Shown: positions 49,830 through 58,966, counted from the stretch's first letter. The stretch is 64,000 nucleotides of DNA from Sphingopyxis sp. UBA6723 (GCF_002454115.1 NZ_DKIH01000005.1:72509-136508), one strand, 5' to 3'. Numbers and translations: made by a program. The notes: generated by a model not told the origin, from the sequence alone.

Positions 49830-52181
49830 CTAGGCGCTGAGTTCGGCGATGCGAACGGGCGCCGAGACGGGCTTGGCGGCGGTGTGCGCCGCCGGCTCAG
49901 CCCAGAAAATTTGGGCCATCCGGTGGTGCGCCAGATGAAAGGCGAGGACCGACTCCGCGCCGCTGTTGCGGTTGGCTCCCTGCGGGTTCAAGCCGTCGAG
50001 GCAGCGACCGGAAGCCAGATCGCCCAGCGCAATTCCGCGGTCGTTCGCGCCGAGGAACCAGGCATAAGCGGTCTCGGCATGGTCGCGCCAGATCCTGCTG
50101 CGTGTGACCTTATATGCGGTGCCGCAGGCTGCGATCGTCGCCCAGGCCTCAAGCGGTTGCTGGTCGAACGGCAGGCTCTCGCCGGACCGAGCGAAACTGT
50201 CGGATCCGACCGGTCGGAAATGGCCGGCGGGGGCCGTCTGGAATGTCGCCAGCCAGTCGAGCGCGGCGAGACCGGCTGCTTCGAGGGGGAGCGACGGCAG
50301 GCGGCGACCCGCGCAGATCAGCGCCTCGGCGAGCCGGGCGTTGTCATAGGCGACGCCGGCCTCGAACCAGTCCCATCCTGGACGCCGCGCCGATTTCCAA
50401 AGCGCGCCGAGGAAGGCGCCGCCGCGCTCGACGAAGGCGCGCGCCGCGGCATTTTCGGAAAATTCGAGCCGGGCGTCGGCTCCCATCAACGCGAACGCGA
50501 TCGCGCGCGGGCTCTTGAACCGGTCGGCCATCTTTAGCGAGCGATCGAAAAGGGCCACGGCCCAGTCGCGCATGGCAGGCGATACCGCGTGCGCAGCCGC
50601 ATGACCCAAAGCCCAGAGCGTGCGGCCGTTGCTGTCTTCCGACCCCGCCTCTTCCAGCCAGCGGCGATCGTAGCTCATGAAATTGCGAAACACGCCGCGC
50701 TCTTCATTCCAGCCATGCTGGAGGAAACTCGCAAAGGCACGGGCGTAAGGCGCGGCGTCTTCCTGCGCGCGCGCAGGAAGACTGTGCACCAGCATCAGCG
50801 CCCGGGCGTTGTCGTCGATGCAATAGCCATGCGCGCGGTCGGGTACGAGATGGACCGAATGCTGCAGCATGCCGACGTCGTCGCAAATCGACCACACCCC
50901 GGAAAGCGACGGCGCGCGGCGTGTCCGCACCGGGTTCCCCTCCACCGCAACAGCGTCGACCAGAGCGGCGCAGGCGCGCGCAATGACATTCCATGCGGTG
51001 CGGCGCCCGCGTTGATAGGCACGGCGTTGCAGCGCGCGCCGTTCGTCGGGGACAGCCAGCAGCAGCAGCACCGCTTCGGCTATCGCTTCGCTGTCGGTGC
51101 CAGCCAGCAAGATGCCGACATCCTCGGCAAGCAGTTCGCGGGCATGCACGAAGGGGGTCGAGACAACTGCCCGGCCGAGCGCGACCGCATAAGCGAGCGT
51201 CCCCGAGGTAATCTGATTCAGGTTGGGATAGGGCGCGAGATAGATATCGCAGAGTTCGATCTGGTCGAGCAACTCCTCGGTATCCAGAAAGCGATTGTCC
51301 CAGGCTATATTATTGGCCACGCCGAGGCTCTCGGCCAGCTGTTCCAGTCCCTCCCGATAGGCCTCGCCTTCGGCCGCGATGAGTGTGGGATGCGTCGCGC
51401 CGACGATGCGATACAGGATGTCGGGATATTGCGCGGCAATGGTCGGTAGCGCGCGGATTGCGGCTTCCAGGCCCTTGCCCGGTCCGATCAGTCCGAAGGT
51501 CGACAGCACGGGTCGATCGGCGATGCCGAGTGTCTTGCGCAGTGGGGCAATGTCGATGAAGGGACGATCGGGCGTGCCATGTTCGATATGCACGATCTGC
51601 TCGGGGCCGGCCCCATAAACGTCGCGCAAGGTCGCGCGGCCGAATTCGCTCATGACCACGAGCTTGCTGCCCCGCGCGACGAGCCGGTCCATCACGCGGC
51701 GCTGCTCCGGGCTGGGCTCCGCCAGCACGGTGTGGAGGGTCACGATGAGCGGCGCCGCGATGCGGTCGATGAGCGCGAGGATCATTTCGCCCGCGGGTCC
51801 GCCAAAGATGCCGAACTCATGCTGGAGCCAGACGGCGCTGACGTCGCTCGCGTTGATTGCTTCCGCTGCGGCCAGATAGCTGGCAGCGTCCTGCTCGTCG
51901 ATCGCGCACAGCGTCACCGGGTCGAGGGGTGGGTCGGTGCGGCTGCGCATGGCATAGACGTCGATTGCAAGGTCGGGTCGTTCGGCCCACATATGGTCAT
52001 AGATGTCGGCGGTAAAGGTCGCGATGCCGCACTGCCGCGGACGAAAGCAGCCAATGAGGGCAATGCGGTGCCCGCGCTTGTCGGCTTGCGCCTCGTCGGC
52101 CTGCGCGGGCAATGTAAGCGATACCGACATGTCGTCGGGGGAGATGTCGCGGAAGAAGCGGTTTTCGCTATCGTGTTTCAT
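49830..52181 (-). CDS. GT4-type glycosyltransferase fused to a C-terminal helical (six-hairpin-like) domain
   Basis: 783 aa from ATG 52181 (ribosome site AAGAGGAC). Residues about 35-400 are a GT-B fold: IGCFRPRQCGIATFTADIYDHM, WLQHEFGIFGGPAG, HTVLAEPSPEQRRVM, STFGLIGPGKGLEAAIRALP, and the E-x7-E-like donor site region LAPYPNLNQITSGTLAYAVALGRAVVSTPFVHARELLAEDVGIL. From about 430 to the end come helical hairpins with Asp/Trp clusters (GYCIDDNARALMLVHSL, NFMSYDRRWLEEAGSEDSNGRTLWALGHA). Predicted mannosyltransferase by linkage to manC; the product is unknown. Box and GCAAC promoter about 140-200 bp upstream. Confidence 0.86.
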   Translation of the reverse strand: MKHDSENRFFRDISPDDMSVSLTLPAQADEAQADKRGHRIALIGCFRPRQCGIATFTADIYDHMWAERPDLAIDVYAMRSRTDPPLDPVTLCAIDEQDAASYLAAAEAINASDVSAVWLQHEFGIFGGPAGEMILALIDRIAAPLIVTLHTVLAEPSPEQRRVMDRLVARGSKLVVMSEFGRATLRDVYGAGPEQIVHIEHGTPDRPFIDIAPLRKTLGIADRPVLSTFGLIGPGKGLEAAIRALPTIAAQYPDILYRIVGATHPTLIAAEGEAYREGLEQLAESLGVANNIAWDNRFLDTEELLDQIELCDIYLAPYPNLNQITSGTLAYAVALGRAVVSTPFVHARELLAEDVGILLAGTDSEAIAEAVLLLLAVPDERRALQRRAYQRGRRTAWNVIARACAALVDAVAVEGNPVRTRRAPSLSGVWSICDDVGMLQHSVHLVPDRAHGYCIDDNARALMLVHSLPARAQEDAAPYARAFASFLQHGWNEERGVFRNFMSYDRRWLEEAGSEDSNGRTLWALGHAAAHAVSPAMRDWAVALFDRSLKMADRFKSPRAIAFALMGADARLEFSENAAARAFVERGGAFLGALWKSARRPGWDWFEAGVAYDNARLAEALICAGRRLPSLPLEAAGLAALDWLATFQTAPAGHFRPVGSDSFARSGESLPFDQQPLEAWATIAACGTAYKVTRSRIWRDHAETAYAWFLGANDRGIALGDLASGRCLDGLNPQGANRNSGAESVLAFHLAHHRMAQIFWAEPAAHTAAKPVSAPVRIAELSA

Positions 52182-52316
52182 ATCGTCCTCTTCACCTGGA
52201 ACCTTGCACTGGCGCGCGCCTGACCGCGCGTGCGGACACGCGGGTCGAGCCGAGATTGTCGGTCTTGCGAGCAGATTGTTTAAGCGCGTTGATGACGCGT
52301 TGCGTATATGAGACCC

Positions 52317-52341
52317 AACGCCGCGGCGTCCGCCGGGTTGC
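52317..52341 (-). promoter_or_regulatory. EcfG-type promoter of the glycosyltransferase-manC operon
   Basis: Minus strand GCAAC (52341-52337), N16, CGTT (52320-52317), about 135 bp before ATG 52181. Confidence 0.55.
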
Positions 52342-52368
52342 AGTGCACCATCAAAATGAACGCCCGAT

Positions 52369-52382
52369 TTGATCCAGGTTAA
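52369..52382. promoter_or_regulatory. Crp/Fnr-FixK-like box
   Basis: TTGATCCAGGTTAA, the reverse complement of TTAACCTGGATCAA. Centre 36.5 bp upstream of the -35 at 52337-52341; could also serve the divergent operon starting at 52637. Confidence 0.65.
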
Positions 52383-52495
52383 GTCGATTTTTGCAGTTCC
52401 CGGAAAATCCCGCGATCGCCGCGGGATGACGGCTGCCTGACGAAGCCGAATTGTCGCCAAAACGTCGAAAGCCCTGCCAGCGGGGCGGCGGCGCT

Positions 52496-52520
52496 GGAAC
52501 TTTTGAATGCTGCATGCGTC
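52496..52520 (+). promoter_or_regulatory. possible EcfG-type promoter
   Basis: GGAAC (52496-52500), N16, CGTC (52517-52520): perfect -35, one mismatch in the -10. Lies before the operon 52637-56155. Confidence 0.45.
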
Positions 52521-52636
52521 CCTTGTCCATCAGCTGCGCAGCTGCATCGAAACCCTGATCACCGTCTGAAGCCGCCGGCTTGCCCTGGCTGCTTTCACTG
52601 CAAACGCCCGGCGCATGCCGGAGCGGGGAGATGCAC

Positions 52637-53329
52637 ATGTCTGGTTTTACCGATCGCGTTGCCGATCGCCTCACGGGCCGCGCGGCCCCCGATCACCTTA
52701 GTTTGGCGGCCGTGGGTGCCGGTCTTGCCGCCGCCGGGCTCGGCCTCGCGGTCTGGCGGCGCCGTCGGCGCACGGAGCAGGACGACAAGATCGCCACCGA
52801 TGCGCCGCACTGGACGCTCGACAAACCGGCCGCGCGGGCGATGTTCGGCAAGTCGGTGCTGATCAACAAGCCGCGCGATGCGCTTTTTGCCGCCTGGCAG
52901 GTCGAGCGCTTTCCCGAATTTATGGAAAATGTCGTGGCGGTCGAAGCGCTGGGCGGCGGCACTGCGCGCTGGACCATCAAGGCGCCGCTGGGCCGCGAGG
53001 TCCACCTCGTTAACAGCATCACCGAAAGCATCGAAGACCGGTCGATCAGCTGGCAGAGCGAGCCCGAAAGCGAAATCGCCAACAGCGGCGAAGTGCGGTT
53101 TGTCGATGCTCCCGCCGGCCGTGGGACATATGTCACACTCATTCTCGCTTATGATCCCCCTGGCGGGAGGATCGGGCGTCTCGGCGCAAAGCTGCTCCAG
53201 CGCGAGCCTGAGGTGCAAGCCCGGCGCGACCTGCACCGGTTCAAGCAGCTGATGGAAACCGGCGAGGTCACCAGCAATGCCTCACCGTCGGCGCGCGCGT
53301 CGGAATCCCCCGTCGAACCCCATATCTGA
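52637..53329 (+). CDS. SRPBCC (cyclase/dehydrase-like) protein
   Basis: 230 aa from ATG 52637 (ribosome site GGGGAG; an ATG 6 bases earlier would leave no spacing). An N-terminal hydrophobic turn (LAAVGAGLAAAGLGLAVWRRRRR) suggests a membrane tether. The SRPBCC fold starts at FGKSVLINKPRDALFAAWQVERFPEFMENVVAVEALGGGTARWTI and continues DRSISWQSEPESEIANSGEVRF. Family members bind hydrophobic ligands or lipids. First gene of a four-gene operon. Confidence 0.85.
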   Translation: MSGFTDRVADRLTGRAAPDHLSLAAVGAGLAAAGLGLAVWRRRRRTEQDDKIATDAPHWTLDKPAARAMFGKSVLINKPRDALFAAWQVERFPEFMENVVAVEALGGGTARWTIKAPLGREVHLVNSITESIEDRSISWQSEPESEIANSGEVRFVDAPAGRGTYVTLILAYDPPGGRIGRLGAKLLQREPEVQARRDLHRFKQLMETGEVTSNASPSARASESPVEPHI

Positions 53330-53339
53330 GGACAGAAAC

Positions 53340-54563
53340 ATGCGAGCAGTCACCTGGCAAGGGCGCCACAAGATCAGCGTCGAGACGGTTCCCGATCCCG
53401 AAATCGTCAATCCGCGCGATGCGATCCTCCGCATTACCTCGACCGCAATCTGCGGCTCCGATCTTCATCTCTACGACGGCTATATTCCCGGCATGCGCGC
53501 AGGCGACATCGTCGGTCATGAATTTATGGGCGAAGTCATCGACGTCGGCGCCCGGTCCACCCTGAAAAAAGGCCAGCGCGTCGTGGTTCCGTTCACGATC
53601 AGCTGCGGGCAATGCTTCTTCTGCGAGAAGCAGCAGTACAGCGCCTGCGATAACAGCAATCCCTCCGAAACGCGCGATGCCTCCGAACTGTTGATGGGTC
53701 ATGCGATGGGCGGCGCCTTTGGCTATGCCCATCTCACCGGGGGTTATGCCGGGGGGCAGGCCGAATATGTCCGCATACCCTATTCCGATGTCGGTCCGGT
53801 GATCATCCCCGACGATCTGCCCGACGACGACGTGCTGTTTCTGTCCGATATTCTGCCCACCGGGTGGCACGCGGCGGTCAATGCCGACATCGAACCCGGT
53901 GACACGGTTGCGATCTGGGGCTGCGGCCCGGTCGGTCTGTTCACGATCCAGTCGGCGCTGCTGCTGGGAGCCGGTCGGGTGATCGCAATTGATCATTTCC
54001 CGGCGCGGCTGGCGCTCGCGCGGCAGCTGGGCGCCGAAATCCTCGATTATACGCAGGTGGAGGTTCGCGAGGCGCTCGACGAGATGACCGGCGGGCTGGG
54101 ACCCGACGCGTGCATCGACTGCGTCGGCATGGAGAGCCACGGCTTCACGCCCGACAACGTCCTCGACCAGGTCAAGGCGCAGTTCTACTCGGTAACCGAA
54201 CGCCCGCATGCCTTACGCCAGGCGATCCTGGCCTGCCGCAAAGGTGGACGAATCTCGATTCCCGGCGTCTATGGCGGCTTCGCCGACAAATTCCCGCTGG
54301 GGCAACTCATGGAAAAGGGGCTGACGGTCAAAAGCGGCCAGACCCCGGTCCAGAAATATAGCGGCCAGCTCCTGACGATGATCCAGGACGGCAAGTTCGA
54401 CATGACCTCGCTCGTGTCGCACCACGCCTCGCTCGAAGATGCCGCCGACATGTACCGCCACTGGCACGGCGAGCAGAACGACTACACCAAGATCATTCTC
54501 AAGCCGGGGCTTGCCAAGGGAACCGTGCAGACGCGCCGGGAGGTCGAACATGTCGATGCGTAA
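53340..54563 (+). CDS. zinc-dependent alcohol dehydrogenase (formaldehyde-dehydrogenase-like)
   Basis: 407 aa from ATG 53340. Catalytic zinc ligands in TAICGSDLHLYDG and GHEFMGEV, structural zinc loop ISCGQCFFCEKQQYSACDN, and Rossmann motif VAIWGCGPVGLFTIQSA. Closest in style to the threonine/glutathione-independent formaldehyde dehydrogenase group. The insertion YAHLTGGYAGGQAEYVRIPYSDVGPVIIPDDL is typical of that group. Its stop overlaps the next start by 14 bases. Confidence 0.9.
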   Translation: MRAVTWQGRHKISVETVPDPEIVNPRDAILRITSTAICGSDLHLYDGYIPGMRAGDIVGHEFMGEVIDVGARSTLKKGQRVVVPFTISCGQCFFCEKQQYSACDNSNPSETRDASELLMGHAMGGAFGYAHLTGGYAGGQAEYVRIPYSDVGPVIIPDDLPDDDVLFLSDILPTGWHAAVNADIEPGDTVAIWGCGPVGLFTIQSALLLGAGRVIAIDHFPARLALARQLGAEILDYTQVEVREALDEMTGGLGPDACIDCVGMESHGFTPDNVLDQVKAQFYSVTERPHALRQAILACRKGGRISIPGVYGGFADKFPLGQLMEKGLTVKSGQTPVQKYSGQLLTMIQDGKFDMTSLVSHHASLEDAADMYRHWHGEQNDYTKIILKPGLAKGTVQTRREVEHVDA

Positions 54564-55332
54564 GCTTGCCATAATCACCGGTGCCTCGAGCGGCATCGGC
54601 CGCGAGATTTCGACGCTCGCTGCCGCGGACGGTTATGACCTCATCCTCGCCGCCGACGAACCTTGTGTCGAGGCAGCGGCAGGGCTGCGTGCGGAAGGAA
54701 TCGAGATTCAGTGTGTCGTCGCAGACCTCGCGACCGCGGCCGGGGTCGAGAAACTGCTCGCTTGCGCGTCCGGTCGTGCCGTCGATGTCCTCGTCGCTAA
54801 CGCCGGTCATGGTCTGGGGCGTGGCTTCCTCGATCAGGACGCCGAGCAATGGCGGCACGTGATCGACACCAATATTACCGGCACCTTGTTGCTGCTGCAG
54901 CCGGTGCTGAAACAGATGGTCGCGCGCGGCGAGGGCAGGGTGTTGATTACCGGCTCGATCGCCGGTCATCTCGCCGGTTCCTTCCAGGCGGTCTATAACG
55001 GCACCAAGGCTTTCATCGACAGTTTTGCCGCTGCGATCGGCAACGAGCTTCAGGATACGGGCGTGACGATAACCTGCCTGAAGCCTGGCGCCACCGACAC
55101 CAATTTTTTCGCGCGCGCGGGCATGCTCGATACCAAGGTTGGACAGGCCAAAAAAGACGATCCCGCCGACGTCGCCGTCACCGGCTGGGAAGCGATGAAG
55201 GCCGGCGAACATGCCGTGGTGCATGGGCTGAAGAACAAGGCGCAGGTACTGGCCGCAGGCGTGCTCAGTGAAGCGGCGACCGCCGCGATGCACCGCAAAC
55301 AGGCCGAGCCCGGCTCGGGCAGCAGCGATTGA
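54550..55332 (+). CDS. short-chain dehydrogenase/reductase
   Basis: 260 aa. Coenzyme motif TGASSGIGREI, VANAGHGLG, catalytic Ser in LITGSIAGHLAGSF and YNGTKAF (Tyr/Lys). No membrane segment. Substrate unknown; linked to the preceding dehydrogenase and to mannose-6-phosphate isomerase in one operon with overlap or very short gaps. Confidence 0.9.
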   Translation: MSMRKLAIITGASSGIGREISTLAAADGYDLILAADEPCVEAAAGLRAEGIEIQCVVADLATAAGVEKLLACASGRAVDVLVANAGHGLGRGFLDQDAEQWRHVIDTNITGTLLLLQPVLKQMVARGEGRVLITGSIAGHLAGSFQAVYNGTKAFIDSFAAAIGNELQDTGVTITCLKPGATDTNFFARAGMLDTKVGQAKKDDPADVAVTGWEAMKAGEHAVVHGLKNKAQVLAAGVLSEAATAAMHRKQAEPGSGSSD

Positions 55333-55339
55333 ACGAGCA

Positions 55340-56155
55340 ATGGGATCCAGCGTGACACCAGCGAAACTACCGACAATCACCGTCGAGAAACCGTGGGGCG
55401 TGGCCAGTTTGCCGGCGCCTTTCGCAGCGGCGTCGAACAAGCGCATCGGCGAAATCTGGTTCGACCCGCCCGCCGACTGCCCGCTGCTCGCCAAATATCT
55501 TTTCACCAGCGAACGCCTTTCGATCCAGGTGCACCCCGACGACGCTCAAGCGCGCGCGCGGGGCGAAGCGACAGGCAAGGAAGAATGCTGGTTCATTCTC
55601 GATGCCGAACCTGGTGCGACCCTCGGGATCGGCACGGTCCGTCCGCTCAGCGCCGCCGAACTTCGTGCCGCTGCCTTGTCGGGCGCGATCGAGGATCTGA
55701 TGGAATGGCATGCCGTGACCCCGGGCATGTTCTTTCACATACCGCCCGGGACGGTGCATGCGATCGGCGGCGGAATTTCGCTGATCGAAATCCAGCAGAA
55801 AAGCGACGTCACCTATCGGCTTTATGATTATGGCCGCCCCCGCGAACTGCACCTGGGCGATGGATCGGCGGTAGCCCATGCTGTTCCCATGCCGCTGTCG
55901 ATGCAAATAGCGGTTGCTCGGCAAAGCGCCGTGCTGCTTTCGGGGGCATGCTTCTCGGTTGCCTATATCGAAGGAAAGGACCTTCGCCCGATAGCGGCGG
56001 TCGAAGGACCGCTGTTGCTCGTGCCGATCGCGGGCAGCGTCGAAATCGACGGAATCGGCGTCGAGGCCGGTGAATGTTTCTGGGGGGCTCGCGCCGCCGC
56101 GATCACCGCAAACGAAGGGTCCCGCTTTCTCGTCGCCGGAGTGGGATGGCGCTGA
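55340..56155 (+). CDS. manA: mannose-6-phosphate isomerase (class I)
   Basis: 271 aa from ATG 55340. Cupin metal site: LSIQVHPDDAQARARG with the His of QVHPDD, KEECWFILDAEPGA, FFHIPPGTVHAIGGGISLIEIQQKSDVTYRLYDYGR. Interconverts fructose-6-P and mannose-6-P, supplying the route to GDP-mannose. Shorter than E. coli ManA (391 aa), as is common for the short class I type. Last gene of the 52637-56155 operon. Confidence 0.93.
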   Translation: MGSSVTPAKLPTITVEKPWGVASLPAPFAAASNKRIGEIWFDPPADCPLLAKYLFTSERLSIQVHPDDAQARARGEATGKEECWFILDAEPGATLGIGTVRPLSAAELRAAALSGAIEDLMEWHAVTPGMFFHIPPGTVHAIGGGISLIEIQQKSDVTYRLYDYGRPRELHLGDGSAVAHAVPMPLSMQIAVARQSAVLLSGACFSVAYIEGKDLRPIAAVEGPLLLVPIAGSVEIDGIGVEAGECFWGARAAAITANEGSRFLVAGVGWR

Positions 56156-56204
56156 TCGCGCCCTGACATTCGCCGCATGTCCCGCGGACCGTGTCGTGCG
56201 GAAG

Positions 56205-56229
56205 GGAACGCCATCACGCGTATGGCGTT
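56205..56229 (+). promoter_or_regulatory. EcfG-type promoter of the second GH130 gene
   Basis: GGAAC (56205-56209), N16, CGTT (56226-56229): exact GSR consensus, start near 56238. Confidence 0.72.
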
Positions 56230-56304
56230 AGATTTGTCCTTGTCCCGCGCACCGAGCGCCGCCTATCGTGGCGAAGGGAGACGTGAGAAAGGTCGCCATC
56301 GTCC

Positions 56305-57612
56305 ATGCTGATTTGCCGACCCGAGCAGTCGCCGCTGCATATCCTCGATGAAAAGCTGACCGCTGATCCCGGCCGCGTTGTGCTTCGCCCGTTTCATCTC
56401 GCATGGCAGTCGAATGTCTCCGAACCGCCCCGGGCGGCGCAGCTGGTGACCGATGTCCTTGCGCTGGACGAGGATCAGGCCGAACTCGAACTTGGCTTGA
56501 TCTGGAAGGATTTTTCGGAGCGGCATTGGCAGATCGGCCAGATTTTCGATGAGCGCTACCGTGAGATCGCCGAGGATCTGAAGCTCGATGACGCTGCCGT
56601 CTCGCCGATAAAACGCCGCCTGATCGGCGCCTATTTCTGCCACGAATATAGCTATGCTGCCGCCGCGTTGATGAACCCGAGCATTGTGCCGCATCCCGAT
56701 CAGAGCGGGGTCGAGGACGGCCAGCTTCGCTTTGTCATGTCGATGCGCGCGGTCGGCGAGGGGCACATATCGTCGGTGGCATTTCGCGAAGGCATTATCG
56801 GTCCGGATTCCGAATTCCGGCTCTGGCCGCAGTCCGGTCCCGCGATGGCGGCAGTCGCCGACGACCGGCACAATACCGAACCGGATGCACCGGTGTTCGT
56901 TCACCGCCAGGCCGATAGCGCGATTTCGAACAGCGTCTTGTTTCCGATCACCGAAGCGCAGCGCAATGGCCTCGAGGACTTGCGGCTCGTCCAATTTGTT
57001 CACGACGATGGCAAGAGCGAATATATCGGCACTTATACCGCCTATTCGGGCCGCGAAATTCGGTCGGAACTGATGCGGACCGACGATTTCAGGAGCTTCT
57101 GTCTCCAGCCGCTGTCGGGACATGCGGCGCGGCACAAGGGGATGGCGCTTTTCCCGCGCTGCATCGACGGCCGGTTCCGCATGATCGCCCGGCAGGATGG
57201 CAAGAATATCACGATCCTGGCGTCGGACGAATTGAGCCACTGGGATGACGAGGGGGTCGTGCTCATGCGTCCGCAATTTCCCTGGGAGTTCGTCCAGATG
57301 GGCAATTGCGGCAGTCCGATCGAATGCGATGCGGGCTGGATCCTTTTGACCCACGGCGTTGGCGCGATGCGCAAATACAGCCTGGGTGCCGCGCTTCTCG
57401 ATCGCGACGATCCCTCACGGGTGCTCGCGCGCACCTCTTGTCCGATCCTGTCGGCGGCCGAAAGCGACCGCGAGGGCTATGTGCCGAATGTCGTTTACAC
57501 CTGCGGCGCAGTGCGGGTCGATGACAGTCTCTTCATTCCCTACGGCATATCGGACAGTGCGATCGGATTTGCGACCACCCGTATCGACGCGCTGCTTGCC
57601 GCGATGGATTGA
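56305..57612 (+). CDS. glycoside hydrolase family 130 (mannoside phosphorylase) protein, second type
   Basis: 435 aa, larger and distant from the GH130 at 37250. An N-terminal helical extension (EDLKLDDAAVSPIKRRLIGAYFCHEYSYAAAALMNPSIVPH) is followed by propeller blades with GVEDGQLRFVMSMRAVGEGHISSVAFREG, NGLEDLRLVQFV, RHKGMALFPRCIDGRFRMIARQDGKNITILAS, FPWEFVQMGNCGSPIECDAGWILLTHGVGAMRKYSLGAALLDRDDPSRVLART and EREGYVPNVVYTCGAV-like SDREGYVPNVVYTCGA. Matches the mannoside-phosphorylase-like GH130 subgroup. Cytoplasmic. Confidence 0.87.
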   Translation: MLICRPEQSPLHILDEKLTADPGRVVLRPFHLAWQSNVSEPPRAAQLVTDVLALDEDQAELELGLIWKDFSERHWQIGQIFDERYREIAEDLKLDDAAVSPIKRRLIGAYFCHEYSYAAAALMNPSIVPHPDQSGVEDGQLRFVMSMRAVGEGHISSVAFREGIIGPDSEFRLWPQSGPAMAAVADDRHNTEPDAPVFVHRQADSAISNSVLFPITEAQRNGLEDLRLVQFVHDDGKSEYIGTYTAYSGREIRSELMRTDDFRSFCLQPLSGHAARHKGMALFPRCIDGRFRMIARQDGKNITILASDELSHWDDEGVVLMRPQFPWEFVQMGNCGSPIECDAGWILLTHGVGAMRKYSLGAALLDRDDPSRVLARTSCPILSAAESDREGYVPNVVYTCGAVRVDDSLFIPYGISDSAIGFATTRIDALLAAMD

Positions 57613-57866
57613 CCGCGTGCCGGTACAATGGCTGGCGAGGTTCGGATAAAGGCTGGAAGCCGTTAAGAGGCTCGGCCCGTCATCCATGGCGGAAGGCCGT
57701 GAGGAACGGCGCGATGCGCCATCACGGAAGCGGCCCCCCCCATGGTCCTCTTATTCCATCGTCTCGCCTCGCCGGATCGTCGCACCGTCACTTCTGCCGT
57801 GTCTTATCGTGCGGCGCATCGGCTATCTGTCCGGGAGAAATCTTTCCAGCGTCCGTCGGTCGGTAC

Positions 57867-57891
57867 GCAACTTTTGGCAAATATCTCCGTT
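57867..57891 (+). promoter_or_regulatory. EcfG-type promoter of hemerythrin-cinA operon
   Basis: GCAAC (57867-57871), N16, CGTT (57888-57891), start near 57900, 28 nt before ATG 57928. Confidence 0.65.
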
Positions 57892-57927
57892 ATTCCTGGC
57901 ATGCGGGCAGGGCAGAGGGAGACTGCA

Positions 57928-58422
57928 ATGAAACCGACGGATACCGATGCAACGCATATTCTGACCGCAGATCATCGTACGGTTGAAAAGCTGTTTGCCG
58001 CGTTCGAAAAGGCGCGTGACAGCAAGACCAAAGGCGATCTCGCTGGCGAGATCTGCACGGAGCTCAAAATCCACGCCCAGATCGAAGAAGAGATCTTTTA
58101 TCCGGCCCTCGAAGGCAAGATCGACGACGACCTGTTGAAGGAAGCCTATGTCGAGCATGACGGTGCAAAAATCCTTATCAACGAGATTGCCGCGTCGAGC
58201 CCTGAGGACGAATTTTTCGATGCCAAGCTTTCGGTGCTCAAGGAAGAAATCGAGCATCATGTGCAGGAAGAAGAAAAGCAACAGGGCAATATGTTTCAGC
58301 AGGCGCGCGCGGCTGACGTCGATCTCGAGGCGCTTGGCGAGCAGATGCTGGCCCGCAAGGAAGAGCTGAAAAAGGAGGCCGAGACTGTCGGGCTCCCCCC
58401 CGCGCAGACGACAACGATGTAG
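57928..58422 (+). CDS. hemerythrin domain protein
   Basis: 164 aa from ATG 57928. HILTADHRTVEKLFAAFE, IHAQIEEEIFYPALEG, YVEHDGAKILINEI, EEIEHHVQEEEKQQGNMF give the HHE bundle ligands. Third hemerythrin-type protein of the window, closest to the HHE proteins found with catalase/GSR genes. Followed after 4 bases by the CinA-like gene. Confidence 0.9.
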   Translation: MKPTDTDATHILTADHRTVEKLFAAFEKARDSKTKGDLAGEICTELKIHAQIEEEIFYPALEGKIDDDLLKEAYVEHDGAKILINEIAASSPEDEFFDAKLSVLKEEIEHHVQEEEKQQGNMFQQARAADVDLEALGEQMLARKEELKKEAETVGLPPAQTTTM

Positions 58423-58426
58423 CTCC

Positions 58427-58966
58427 ATGTCGGCGCAGCGGGAAATCGAACGATTATCGGCTCGGTTGGCAAATGTCCTGGCGGGAACCCGGCTGCGCTG
58501 GGCCACGGCCGAGAGCTGTACCGGCGGACAACTGGCCGCATTGATGGCGCGGGACAGCGCGCTCGGTTCGCATCTCGAGCGGGGCTTTATCGTCTATTCG
58601 ATGGAAGCGAAATACGAATTGCTCGGCGTCGACCGATCCGATGCCAGGCGCTGCGATGCCGTCAACCCCGACGTCGCCGAAGCCATGGCGTCGGGCGCGC
58701 TTGCTCAAAGTCACGCCGATTTTTCCATCGCGCTCACCGGCTTCTGCGGGCCGCAACAGGCGGGCGAGGAAGTGGGACTGGTGTACCTGGCCTGTGCAGC
58801 GCGCGCCGGTCGGCGCGTTGTGCAAGAATGTCATTTTGGCGACATCGGGCGCGGCGTCGTGCTCGATCATGCCGTGGCTGCCGCCTTGGCGCTTATGAGC
58901 GAAGCCGTCGAAGCGCAGCGGACTACGCCCGTCCTTTTCGCCGCACATCGAACGCTACGGATGTGA
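58427..58966 (+). CDS. CinA C-terminal domain protein (nicotinamide-nucleotide amidase, PncC-like)
   Basis: 179 aa. ATAESCTGGQLAALMARDSALGSHLERGFIVYSMEAKYELLGV is the PncC signature with the catalytic SCTGG; later SGALAQSHADFSIALTGFCGPQQAGEEVGLVYLA. Deamidates nicotinamide mononucleotide to recycle NAD, relevant when ligases release NMN. Lacks the CinA N-terminal MoCF-like domain. Lies between hemerythrin and ligD. Confidence 0.9.
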   Translation: MSAQREIERLSARLANVLAGTRLRWATAESCTGGQLAALMARDSALGSHLERGFIVYSMEAKYELLGVDRSDARRCDAVNPDVAEAMASGALAQSHADFSIALTGFCGPQQAGEEVGLVYLACAARAGRRVVQECHFGDIGRGVVLDHAVAAALALMSEAVEAQRTTPVLFAAHRTLRM

